NCBI GenBank assembly: GCA_004794785.1
Contig: SJOL01006503.1
Coordinates: 132,395 to 196,394, forward strand
Direction of reading: 5' to 3'
Length of the DNA stretch: 64,000 bases
Source of the DNA: Opisthorchis felineus
Taxonomy: Eukaryota; Platyhelminthes; Trematoda; Opisthorchiida; Opisthorchiidae
Below the pieces are notes generated by a model. That model made no database searches, had not been told where the DNA came from, and was given only the letters and a program-made list of their open reading frames with translations. The translations under genes and the position numbers were made by a program. Positions 30,801-36,185 of the stretch are shown piece after piece; positions within the stretch are counted from its first letter, which is position 1; every line of letters begins with the position of its first letter.

Positions 30801-33800
30801 GTTCCTTGTTGCAGCAAAATTTAATGACAGTTGATTCCTTGTATTCAAGTCAAACAATGAAAGGGGTAACTGGATCCAATCAGCGATTGAGGACTTTTGG
30901 GCTAACGCTGTCTTCCGCGGTGGCCTAAGGTAAGTTGCAATGGTGCTTCGAACAAGTTTTAGTGAGTCCGGTACATTAAGACCGCTCTCATAAGCCTTAT
31001 AAATTCACTTTTATTCCACAAAATGGCACTATTTAGCTGGAACAGTGAATCGCTCAATGCGGTGTATGTTTTCCAAGTAAATGATCAGGACGCCACGGAG
31101 TACAGTCTCTTAAACAGTGTCACTGTATTATGCTTTTAATTGTGACAGGTGCCTACGTAAACTTCCGACAGCGTATCTTCAGTAAAAATTCTATAGTTGG
31201 GAAGTCGTTAGTGCCTTGTGAATCAATGAACAAATTTCAATTGCAAGCTATCACACCGGCCGTTTCTGGTTGCCCGGATTTACAATTATGATCAACGTTG
31301 TTTAACCGTATCAGCAAACAATTCTTCATTTCTTGGCGCTTTCATAGGTTTTACCTTGACAACAACTTTCATTTCCTGAACGGTGCAAAATATTCCTCGT
31401 AAGACCCATTGGGCGTGTGGTGCTTTTCTCTTTATTTTGCTTCTATTATGATATTACGTATTTCGGAAGACTACAAAAACGTGCATTTTGTACAAATTAC
31501 ATACAGTAGAGGCGTGGTCATGTGCTACGACTTTCTCTTCTGATTTCGCTCGCGCACACAGCAGTCATTCGCGAGTTCCATGTGCTAACTATGGTATGAA
31601 AACATTTCAGACTATCTTCGGAGTTCATTGTATGTGAGAGCTGTCCGAAAGAAGACACCTGGACATCCGCGATCGGATTATTATTTATTCACTGACATGG
31701 GCCAACGACGAACTATTTGAGAGAGAACAATTCTTAGTGAGTCTGTTCCATTTGACCCTATTTATTATTGTACACGCAATCCAGTGTTACTACTTTTATT
31801 TCTTTGCCACACACTCCTGGTAAAGTAGCTTTTTGGGTAGCCGGACCACTACAAATTTGGTGAGCCCGAGTCTTTCGAGATATTTTTTATTTTCTCCTTT
31901 CAAGTCACCGTAGTTTGATTTTGCCGGTCATTATGGATGCACACTTCGATTCATCGGATTTAGTCGAGAATGCGGTTAGCATTCGTTTACCAGATTATAA
32001 TCCCCATACTCCCAGGGTGCGGGTCCCCCGAGTCGAGGCTGTTTTCACTACTCGACGTGTCACCTCTTAAGCTACCCGTTTTTCATATGTCGTCCAAAAT
32101 CTTTCTAAAGACGTAGCCACCGAAATAGAGGATCTTTTGGAGGACATCCCTAAACAGAATCATTATGACGCTCTTCGAGCAGCTAAAATTAGAAGGACAG
32201 GAAAATCTGAAAACAAGATGCTCAGGGATTTATTCACCGCAGTCGAAATTGGTCATAGGTCGCCGCCACAACTACTTCGCCGTATGCGCTGTCTACTCTG
32301 CGGCTGTAAGCTGGCGGTGGAAATCATGACCCAACCATGGCTCAATAAACTTCCACTCTCAATGTCCGGCGTCGTCAGTACACTCGTTGATGACCACAGC
32401 TTGGAGCAGCTAGCTCACATGGCGGAGAAAATTCACGAGACCTATCCCAATCATCCTGTTAGCTCCGTCTTCCACCCTAAACCCGCCATTCCCACAGATT
32501 CTGACCCGATACTTTCTGCCATCTTACAACCGCAAACTAGATTTGATACCTTGACCGATCGTCCACAACGGCTAGAAATCAACAAGCATCGGCTAAGTTC
32601 ACGATCTCGATCGTCCTCACGCTCCCGTCTCTCTTGGTGCTGGTATCACCAATCGTTCTGTCCTAAAGCGCACAAATGCCAACCGCCCTGTTTCTTCAAG
32701 CCGCGTTCCAGTATCCCTTTAAACATCCCGGCCAGTCATTAACGGCGACGACTGTCTGTGGCCCTCCTCGCACTAGTAGCCCATTCCACATCACCGATCG
32801 CTCAAGTGGTCTACGTTTCCTCGTAGATACGGGAGTCGAAGTTAGTGTGCTACCACATAAGAGTCCGCTTCCTGACCCCGCTTCTTATTCGTTACAAGCC
32901 GCTAACGGTACCCACATCGTTACTTACGGCGAACGTTCCCTCACTCTTGACCTCGGATTGCAACGTGCGTTCAAGTGGATCTTCCTTTTGGCCTACGTCT
33001 AAACATCCATCCTTGGAGCAAACTTTCTAACCCACTACAACTTATCTGTCGATGTGCGACACAAACGTCGCTTGGACGTGCTAACTTTCCTCTTGGTCAA
33101 CGGAATTATTGCCCCAACTTCATCCACAGGTATCCGAGTTATCCTACCTGACTCTCATTTTGCTGATATCCTAGTAAAGTAGCTTTTTGGTTTGGCAGAC
33201 CACCGCACTTGCACAAGACTGTGCACGCTTTCGGCGTAATGCCAAAAATATAATAAACAGCGGAGACAAGTATAAAAAACTAAGCTATGGAAATTTGACC
33301 TCGTGTATAAATCAGTGTATTTCATCAAGTCAGCGGGTTGCGTTCTAAAAAAGTGCCGCAATTTTCTGAAATAGAAATTTGTAAAATAAGTGTTGAATAT
33401 ATTTGTGTTCATCGCCACAGAGATTGTTTCTATGCACTGCATAATAATTTCATTTATTAGTAATATTTTAGTCAACCCTCTGGTTACAAATGCACTGTGC
33501 ATTTTTATAAACTTGCGATAAGACATGAGCACAAAGCCCTTCTGGCCCTTAAATAAATGTAAAAACTCTTGAATTCAGTGCGAACATGTTTTGCAGTAAC
33601 TGTGTTTTATAATACACTATATTTCAGACTTGTCTACTTCCTGAGCTTAGTTAGTTGTGCAGACGCGCCTATTACCATCTGTGAGCTTAGCCCTTATGCA
33701 TTCCATTCACTCACTTCTACGGATATAAACAAATCCCACACAGCCCACTGTTTGGGAAGTGTGGACACTTCCATATTTGGCTATGAAGAGTGTCAAATTT

Positions 33801-36114
33801 AACTGAAAAAGAAGATGCTGCACCATAAGAATGGAAAACGATTTTCCATGTCCTACAACTGACGTAAGCCTGAAGTAAGCTATTAAAGTTATCAAAAGTG
33901 CAGCAACCAACCATCGAACTTTTGTAGTCAAGTAACATACCAGTGGTTCGGAACAAAGTTGCCCAACGTTTTTTTATAATTTTAAATGCTTAGATCGCCA
34001 AATTCACAAATCGACAAGTCTTGGTAAATATTGCTCAAACAAATTATCGGTTTTCCGGAAATATTCTGGTCTGCCAATGCAACCCAACAATTTGATCGAA
34101 AGAAAAATTCCACTGATTTTGTTTATTTACATCGTAAATGAAAATAAAAGAAGCCACAATCTTATCTAGGTTTCAGAAGTTTAACCAGTTTGTTACTCGG
34201 TTATTGCTTATCGCAAAAGCACCGCTGGTTGCTGATAGACGTGGTACAAAAACGGAAATGACATTCGGGCGTGAACGTTTTACTTAACCACAAGCTAAAT
34301 GTTCATCAGGTAAGGAGTATTCCCTAAAGGGGTAACATTTTCTAACGCAACGCCCAAGACACATGAGAGAGGTAAAACTCAACTTTTGCTTTTATTTTTT
34401 CCAACTTACCCGTAGAGTTATTGTAGCCTTTTACGTTTACCTAAACGAGTATTTCATCATTAGAAAGACTGCTTTTTTGACCTGTTAAAACAGGAAGACA
34501 ATTTTTCTGGTTGAAGTTTCAAAGTCGATTTACAGCTGTAACAATGACTAATCTTGTTAAGTAATCCTTTATCAAGTTTAAGATGAAAGACGTTCACTTT
34601 TTTTGTTTTGTTTTTAAAAACTCAAGATCGCCATTTATTTCTACCCAAGAAGAAAATAGAACCGCATTTACGCACCACTGGCTGGCACACCTCTTAAAAT
34701 GACACAAAGTAGTTGGCATTTGTGATAGTTTGGTATCCGTAACCACTAGGTTTTATCAAGGCAGCTCGGTGTATAATTGGCATAGCAACATGCCAAACAT
34801 TCTCGCAAATTCGCCTCAGTGAGCCTAGCCCGCTAGATTCACGAGCATAGAGTAGTATCTTATACCGTTTTTAGAGGACTACCATTGTCATTTCGACGAA
34901 GAGGTTTGTTATTAATTCCCTGCTAGATGATTTGTTTTGGTGCAGGTAATTGTTGAGGGGGCAAACTTGTGTAAAATATTGTAGACACAAAAGCCAGTGA
35001 GCGACAGGAAACGTCTGCACGATTTCAAATTATTGTATTAGCAGGTATGCAACACAAGTATCTGCGTACGCAATTAGTGCAAAATCTCGGTGCCCTCGAT
35101 GGTCGGTGCTATACACTTTAACAAATGGCATCAGATGCATGCACAAAATATGGGTTTGGTTACATTAATCTGACATATGATTTTAGCGCCGAATGACGAA
35201 GGTAATCCCAAAAGCACCTCTATCAGATGGAAGCCGGGTGTGGATTGCCAAGAAAAAATGAGTGGTACGTAAGAGAACCACTGGGTTAAAATGCAACTAA
35301 TCGGATGGTGAGTTTTAGTAAAAGTGATTCGACACATATTGTCGCAAGTGTATCCTTGTTTAATTTTTTAAGATCCTTCTGATTATACGTTCGATAGGAT
35401 ATGTTCACTGGTTCAGCCGAAGGCAATAATGTTTGTTATTATTACTTCACCAAACATATTGGAGATTCTAATAGGCCATAAAGCGCAATATACGAGCAAA
35501 ATTTTCGGGAACCATTTTACTCCTTTCCATAAGACCCGACCTGTAACCATCCACACATCTCGTATTCTGGTAACTAATTACAATATCCACCGCATTTCTT
35601 ACTTTTTGAATGTTAATCCCAAGAAGTTTTAATACCTTAATGCTACCAGTGTCCGACATACTAGGATTCCTTACAGTAAAACAGCACAGAGAAACCTCTT
35701 AAACAGCCAAACAGGAGTGTGGAGCACTATGGGCTAATTTTGAATTCACTGAACTGGAAAACAAACAGTGGCCTGGGTAAGACACATCGATGGACCAATT
35801 GTTTTGAGGCGGAGGTTAGTGACACAAACACAACATCAACCAGCGCCACTTTTAAGTTCTATGTATCAGCAAGTATTATCAATAACACTAATAAATTCAA
35901 TAAACGTTTGCATGTTTTGAGAACGTCACAAATGGATATACGTAGAGCAGCGCGAAATAAGCAGAGGATGGAGCTATTTTATGCACAGTTTGAAAAAGAA
36001 CAAAAACACATGGAAAGTTTACCACTCGATGAAATACCCCGGAGATCTTATTGGAAACAAGTACTGTTATTTGCACAGCATATTCATACAACTGCGGCAG
36101 GCCGCATCAATTAA
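870..36114 (+). CDS. MEG-A: predicted micro-exon gene (about 26 candidate exons)
   Basis: Gene-level entry; exons follow. Between 0.8 and 9.4 kb nearly every strong + strand donor (GTAAGT, GTATGT, GTACGT, GTGAGT/C) has a good acceptor 9-33 nt upstream, always an in-phase multiple of three and open in phase 1. More such exons reappear at 21.5-22.3 kb and 29.9-35.3 kb, with BEL, RTE, CR1 and Gypsy copies lying in the gaps as intronic insertions. Adjacent exons join without stops. No start exon is seen, so the signal-peptide exon probably lies left of base 1. Whether the 0.8-9.4 kb and 29.9-35.3 kb blocks belong to one transcript or two is unknown. Likely a secreted variable protein by analogy with fluke MEGs (inference). 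Confidence 0.5.
1195..1215 (+). CDS. MEG-A micro-exon, 21 nt
   Basis: Acceptor CAAAATTTTTGTTTCAG and donor GTAAGT are both near ideal. Reads LIVRQL; phase 0 would meet a stop. Confidence 0.65.
1326..1334 (+). CDS. MEG-A micro-exon, 9 nt
   Basis: Acceptor CCTGTGTAATTACAG and donor GTATGT. In phase 1 gives M-S; the leading TAA is split between codons. Confidence 0.4.
2561..2581 (+). CDS. MEG-A micro-exon, 21 nt
   Basis: Acceptor CAAAACACACTTTACATAG and donor GTAAGT. Reads MDKEYR. Confidence 0.6.
3933..3944 (+). CDS. MEG-A micro-exon, 12 nt
   Basis: Acceptor CACATGATTTGCTCAG and donor GTACGT. Reads Y-T-R. Confidence 0.6.
4717..4740 (+). CDS. MEG-A micro-exon, 24 nt (weak acceptor)
   Basis: Strong donor GTGAGT, but the acceptor (CTCAAAAATTAG) is purine-rich. 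Reads RPSFFYS. Confidence 0.3.
5525..5539 (+). CDS. MEG-A micro-exon, 15 nt
   Basis: Donor GTAAGT; acceptor ACTCACATTTGCAAAG. Reads ILRR. A rival minus-strand 15-nt candidate overlaps it. Confidence 0.45.
5849..5860 (+). CDS. MEG-A micro-exon, 12 nt
   Basis: Acceptor TAACTTTGCTACTTGCAG and donor GTAAGT, both near ideal. Reads A-H-L. Confidence 0.65.
5985..6020 (-). CDS. Opposite-strand micro-exon candidate, 36 nt
   Basis: Acceptor GATTATTGTAACATTTTAG and donor GTAAGC. Reads [11 protein letters not shown]. It stands alone on the minus strand within MEG-A, so may be a chance match. Confidence 0.3.
6680..6790 (-). repeat. Copy 1 of an unidentified coding repeat
   Basis: Minus-strand reading [20 protein letters not shown] then [11 protein letters not shown] aligns without gaps to the copy at 11205-11350. 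Nucleotides diverge more than residues, suggesting an old protein-coding element. Family not recognised. Confidence 0.5.
7022..7054 (+). CDS. MEG-A micro-exon, 33 nt
   Basis: Acceptor GTAATGCTTGTAATTAG and donor GTAAGG. Reads [10 protein letters not shown]. An AAG three bases in would give an equally in-phase 30-nt form. Confidence 0.5.
8046..8069 (+). CDS. MEG-A micro-exon, 24 nt
   Basis: Acceptor AATTGTTATGTTTCAG and donor GTGAGC. Reads SRDTGSR. Confidence 0.65.
8137..8160 (+). CDS. MEG-A micro-exon, 24 nt (weak splice sites)
   Basis: Acceptor CATGGAGTTGCGTAG and donor GTAATA are both modest. Reads IFKELLV. The intron to the previous exon would be only 67 nt. Confidence 0.3.
8322..8336 (+). 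CDS. MEG-A micro-exon, 15 nt
   Basis: Acceptor TGTTACCTTTCGTGCAG and donor GTACGT. Reads DSTC. Confidence 0.65.
8810..8827 (+). CDS. MEG-A micro-exon, 18 nt
   Basis: Acceptor GCCAATGAGCTCCAG and donor CAG/GTAATG. Reads NLNHA. Confidence 0.5.
9346..9369 (+). CDS. MEG-A micro-exon, 24 nt
   Basis: Acceptor CCATATTTTACGATCAG and donor GTGAGT. Reads LGNEGQL. An AAG acceptor inside would leave an in-phase 9-nt version. Confidence 0.6.
9400..11150. other. Long intronic or intergenic gap
   Basis: Apart from an 18-bp duplication and a pyrimidine-rich stretch (10168-10215) I see no exon, RNA or element that I can support. Confidence 0.4.
10110..10145. repeat. Tandem duplication, 2 x 18 bp
   Basis: Two adjacent copies of ATGCGCATGATAAATGA(C/G). 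Confidence 0.85.
11160..11405 (-). pseudogene. Copy 2 of an unidentified coding repeat (81-codon ORF)
   Basis: Minus-strand ORF with [20 protein letters not shown] followed by [11 protein letters not shown], homologous to the shorter fragment at 6680-6790. Both copies are on the minus strand. Possibly part of a transposase or other mobile-element protein; I do not recognise the family and see no terminal repeats. Confidence 0.45.
11466..11471 (+). CDS. Possible MEG-A micro-exon, 6 nt
   Basis: Very good acceptor (GGCACCTTCCACTCAG) but only six bases before a moderate donor GTAATA. Confidence 0.28.
12258..13100 (+). pseudogene. BEL/Pao gag C-terminus and aspartic protease remnant
   Basis: Around 12258-12350 the translation matches the end of BEL-type Gag ([11 protein letters not shown] ... 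DVAQSF), with an in-frame TGA between. Near 12590-12640 a Cys-...-NCNQKHH stretch resembles the last Gag zinc knuckle. At 12789-12830 the protease motif reads [12 protein letters not shown]: the usual catalytic Asp before the NGS/SGS triplet is Asn (AAC at 12792-12794), so this copy would be catalytically dead even without its frame breaks. The segment around 12960-13130 matches the linker between protease and RT. Confidence 0.7.
13260..13960 (+). pseudogene. BEL/Pao reverse transcriptase remnant with core deleted
   Basis: Translation at 13265-13500 matches the pre-RT region ([11 protein letters not shown], then a DGHNQVPL motif). At 13567-13620 the first RT motif is visible ([14 protein letters not shown]). 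The reading then jumps within about 60 bases to post-palm sequence ([15 protein letters not shown], from about 13695), so fingers and palm, including the YVDD catalytic box, are missing. Near 13885-13960 the conserved YDPLGFVA motif follows in another frame. Confidence 0.7.
13965..14022 (+). repeat. Imperfect simple repeat (GATTATTACAA-like)
   Basis: Degenerate copies of a GATTATTACAA / GATTACAACA unit inside the BEL copy, between the YDPLGF motif and RNase H, displacing coding sequence. Confidence 0.6.
14041..14400 (+). pseudogene. BEL/Pao RNase H remnant
   Basis: Shows [20 protein letters not shown], then [14 protein letters not shown] and, after an in-frame stop, a QASRG motif near 14350. 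These correspond to the BEL-type RNase H core (V-P-K-x-x-IPRLEL, the WTDS block and the SRG end). The Asp expected in the WTDS block is Asn here. Confidence 0.65.
14660..16040 (+). pseudogene. BEL/Pao integrase remnant
   Basis: Domains in order: pre-integrase LRLSPMLL region (14690-14900), zinc-binding region with [13 protein letters not shown] and a CLSC pair (14955-15060), FGPF at the start of the catalytic core (about 15155), the EIRS-like block with [20 protein letters not shown] (15450-15590), and a C-terminal barrel ([19 protein letters not shown], 15880-15940) ending at TAG 16038-16040. Several frame changes; the core between FGPF and the final block is badly eroded. Confidence 0.75.
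16300..18700. other. Unassigned sequence, probably old repeat debris
   Basis: No confident gene. A minus-strand ORF (16333-16701) contains C-G-V-C-Q and P-P-I-P-E-C, faintly like the zinc finger and following loop of a Gypsy integrase, but nothing around it continues the match. Local base composition resembles the neighbouring BEL copy more than the intronic DNA. Confidence 0.3.
18701..18745 (+). CDS. Possible MEG-A exon, 45 nt
   Basis: Superb acceptor (TTTCTTCATCTCTATTTCAG) with a moderate donor GTAATA. Reads [14 protein letters not shown]. Lies alone between BEL and RTE copies, so could be chance. Confidence 0.3.
19500..21160 (-). mobile_element. 5'-truncated RTE-like non-LTR retrotransposon
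   Basis: Reverse transcriptase homology on the minus strand with stops and frame changes. In order: LDVYDCI...[15 protein letters not shown] (about 21060-20950), [12 protein letters not shown] (about 20870), PTILVFLDF (about 20670), [10 protein letters not shown]...LFNFVIDE (20500-20420), an intact YADD box (codons at 20349-20360), FTYLGSCI (about 20160), and the C-terminal block [13 protein letters not shown] with WRSCCQFL, ending at a stop at 19520. The part upstream of about 21160 (endonuclease) is missing, as usual for 5'-truncated LINE copies. The C-terminal block is the kind found in trematode RTE elements. Confidence 0.85.
21557..21571 (+). CDS. MEG-A micro-exon, 15 nt
   Basis: Acceptor AGCTGTCGCATGTTTAG and donor GTTAGT. 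Reads KQKS. Confidence 0.45.
22336..22344 (+). CDS. Possible MEG-A micro-exon, 9 nt
   Basis: Acceptor GCATGTCATGTTTACCAG and donor GTTAGG. Reads Y-N. Confidence 0.35.
22781..23510 (-). mobile_element. 5'-truncated CR1/Jockey-like LINE fragment
   Basis: Minus-strand homology to the end of a CR1-type ORF2: an AAMQWS block (about 23450), [15 protein letters not shown] (about 23310), [22 protein letters not shown] (to 23145), [17 protein letters not shown] (about 23110-23060), RLVVLDVFP (about 23020), then [15 protein letters not shown] and [17 protein letters not shown], ending at TAG 22781-22783. A small internal deletion between the FP and LFEQG motifs shifts the frame, and there are at least three in-frame stops. 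The catalytic palm is absent. The sequence to about 22500 may be its 3' UTR. Confidence 0.8.
23780..23818 (-). CDS. Opposite-strand exon candidate, 39 nt
   Basis: Acceptor TTTACATTTGAGTGCAG and donor GTAAGT. Reads [12 protein letters not shown]. Only about 95 nt from the previous candidate. Confidence 0.33.
23915..23947 (-). CDS. Opposite-strand micro-exon candidate, 33 nt
   Basis: Acceptor GTGTTGGACATTCATTAG and donor GTAAGT. Reads [10 protein letters not shown]. With 26387-26407 and 23780-23818 it would join in frame. Confidence 0.38.
24300..26380. other. Gap without supported gene
   Basis: One weak + strand micro-exon candidate (25674) only. Strong donors here (for example 24529) lack an in-phase acceptor. 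Confidence 0.4.
25674..25682 (+). CDS. Possible MEG-A micro-exon, 9 nt
   Basis: Strong acceptor (CTCAACTCCTAATTCAG), modest donor GTACCA. Reads G-I. A 3-nt version with donor GTATAC is equally compatible. Confidence 0.25.
26387..26407 (-). CDS. Opposite-strand micro-exon candidate, 21 nt
   Basis: Acceptor TTTGGCCGATACGTTAG and donor GTAAGC. Reads SFQRNA in phase 1. Not assigned to MEG-B, which appears to end at 36142; could belong to another minus-strand gene or be chance. Confidence 0.35.
27189..27229 (-). repeat. Hammerhead-like repeat motif (degenerate)
   Basis: On the minus strand: CTGATGA, a GTCACC/GGTGAT hairpin, then GAAACGTTTGCAA. It has the order of a hammerhead core with a stem II but no convincing stem III and cleavage triplet. 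A related copy is at 45561-45606, so this is a repeat family. Confidence 0.4.
28027..28214. repeat. 75-nt inverted repeat with 38-nt loop
   Basis: Arms 28027-28101 and 28140-28214 are reverse complements with about seven mismatches by eye. Each arm also contains a smaller palindrome (ACGAGAGA ... TCTCTCGT), so several hairpins are possible. It ends 58 bases before the hammerhead ribozyme on the same strand and may be part of the same element. Confidence 0.85.
28273..28315 (+). ncRNA. Minimal type I hammerhead ribozyme
   Basis: All core elements are in register. Stem I 5' strand GCCTAC (28273-28278); core CTGATGA (28279-28285); stem II GCCC/GGGC (28286-28289 with 28296-28299) closed by a six-base loop; GAAA (28300-28303); a tiny stem III formed by AC with GT; cleavage triplet GTC (28307-28309); and stem I 3' strand GTGGGC (28310-28315), which pairs with the 5' strand over six base pairs (one G-U). 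Cleavage would follow C28309. The near-absent stem III is typical of the minimal hammerheads described in Penelope-like retroelements; these often work as dimers. No RT/GIY-YIG ORF is recognisable beside it. Confidence 0.82.
29905..29928 (+). CDS. MEG-A micro-exon, 24 nt
   Basis: Acceptor TTGCTGATCAAAATATCAG and donor GTGAGG. Reads HNSDCEL. Confidence 0.5.
   Translation, partial: LIILTVN
31037..31063 (+). CDS. MEG-A micro-exon, 27 nt
   Basis: Acceptor AATGGCACTATTTAG and donor GTATGT. Reads GTVNRSMR. Confidence 0.6.
31149..31172 (+). CDS. MEG-A micro-exon, 24 nt
   Basis: Acceptor GCTTTTAATTGTGACAG and donor GTATCT; only an 85-nt intron separates it from the previous exon. Reads AYVNFRQ. 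Confidence 0.45.
31933..32742 (+). pseudogene. Gypsy/CsRn1-type Gag remnant
   Basis: ATG 31933 opens a frame with early SIRLPDYNP and RVEAVF motifs, an in-frame TAA at 32068-32070, and then continues to 32742 with [17 protein letters not shown] and LLRRMR motifs. Near the end is [18 protein letters not shown] (about 32638-32691), a C-x2-H-x9-C-x3-C finger. This C-H-C-C order replaces the usual retroviral C-C-H-C knuckle and is diagnostic of the CsRn1 clade. A Ser/Arg-rich run precedes the finger. Confidence 0.8.
32676..33178 (+). pseudogene. Gypsy aspartic protease and start of pol, truncated
   Basis: In the -1 frame relative to Gag. Contains [13 protein letters not shown] (about 32817-32855), the retropepsin active site with intact DTG, then a TAA at 33000-33002 where the family continues, followed by [14 protein letters not shown]. 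Homology ends abruptly at about 33172 at the junction with the 3' LTR tail. Confidence 0.75.
34295..34309 (+). CDS. Possible MEG-A micro-exon, 15 nt
   Basis: Acceptor GTTTTACTTAACCACAAG and donor GTAAGG. Reads KCSS. Confidence 0.35.
34786..34818 (+). CDS. MEG-A micro-exon, 33 nt
   Basis: Acceptor GTGTATAATTGGCATAG and donor GTGAGC. Reads [10 protein letters not shown]. Confidence 0.5.
34985..34996 (+). CDS. MEG-A micro-exon, 12 nt
   Basis: Acceptor GTGTAAAATATTGTAG and donor GTGAGC. Reads T-K-A. Confidence 0.42.
35253..35264 (+). CDS. Possible MEG-A micro-exon, 12 nt
   Basis: Donor GTACGT is good; acceptor GTGTGGATTGCCAAG is moderate. Reads K-M-S. Confidence 0.3.
35690..36114 (+). CDS. Possible terminal exon of MEG-A / hypothetical ORF
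   Basis: An open frame runs from upstream of an ATG at 35719 to TAA at 36112-36114 (131 codons from the ATG). Taken from an acceptor ending CAGCACAG at 35689 it stays in phase 1 with the MEG-A exons. The protein is hydrophilic, with an Asn/Thr/Ser-rich middle and a Lys/Arg/Glu-rich, probably helical C-terminal third. I recognise no domain. It ends only 28 bases short of the MEG-B stop on the other strand. It could be a chance ORF. Confidence 0.3.
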
Positions 36115-36141
36115 AAGCGAGAAAACGTATGACACAAACTT

Positions 36142-36185
36142 TCAAATATCTCCTGCGTACACGCCAAACACAAGGGGAAATTTCA
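36142..36185 (-). CDS. MEG-B terminal coding exon
   Basis: Acceptor ATCATCACCTGCAG, then an open phase-1 reading KFPLVFGVYAGDI followed by TGA (36142-36144). A hydrophobic C-terminal tail fits the reading from the previous exon. No clear AATAAA was found nearby, so the transcript end is not fixed. Confidence 0.4.

Larger units (their letters stand above)
31858..33207 (+). mobile_element. Gypsy LTR retrotransposon, CsRn1-like, with internal deletion
   Basis: Primer-binding site at 31858-31870 (TGGTGAGCCCGAG) nearly matches the 3' end of tRNA-Trp, the primer described for CsRn1-type elements. Upstream, an LTR end is visible (about 31815-31853, ending ACA). Gag and protease follow, then the copy stops inside pol and passes straight into a second LTR tail (33171-33207, ending CA) matching the first (GTAAAGTAGCTTTTTGG). 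RT, RNase H and integrase are gone. The LTR 5' ends and target-site duplication could not be placed. Confidence 0.8.

Noticed and set aside
31214..31853. CTTG/TG at about 31214 as 5' boundary of the CsRn1-like LTR, pairing with CTTG after the 3' LTR
   Set aside because: Four bases match by chance easily; the implied LTR is longer than expected and would include sequence with no LTR features.
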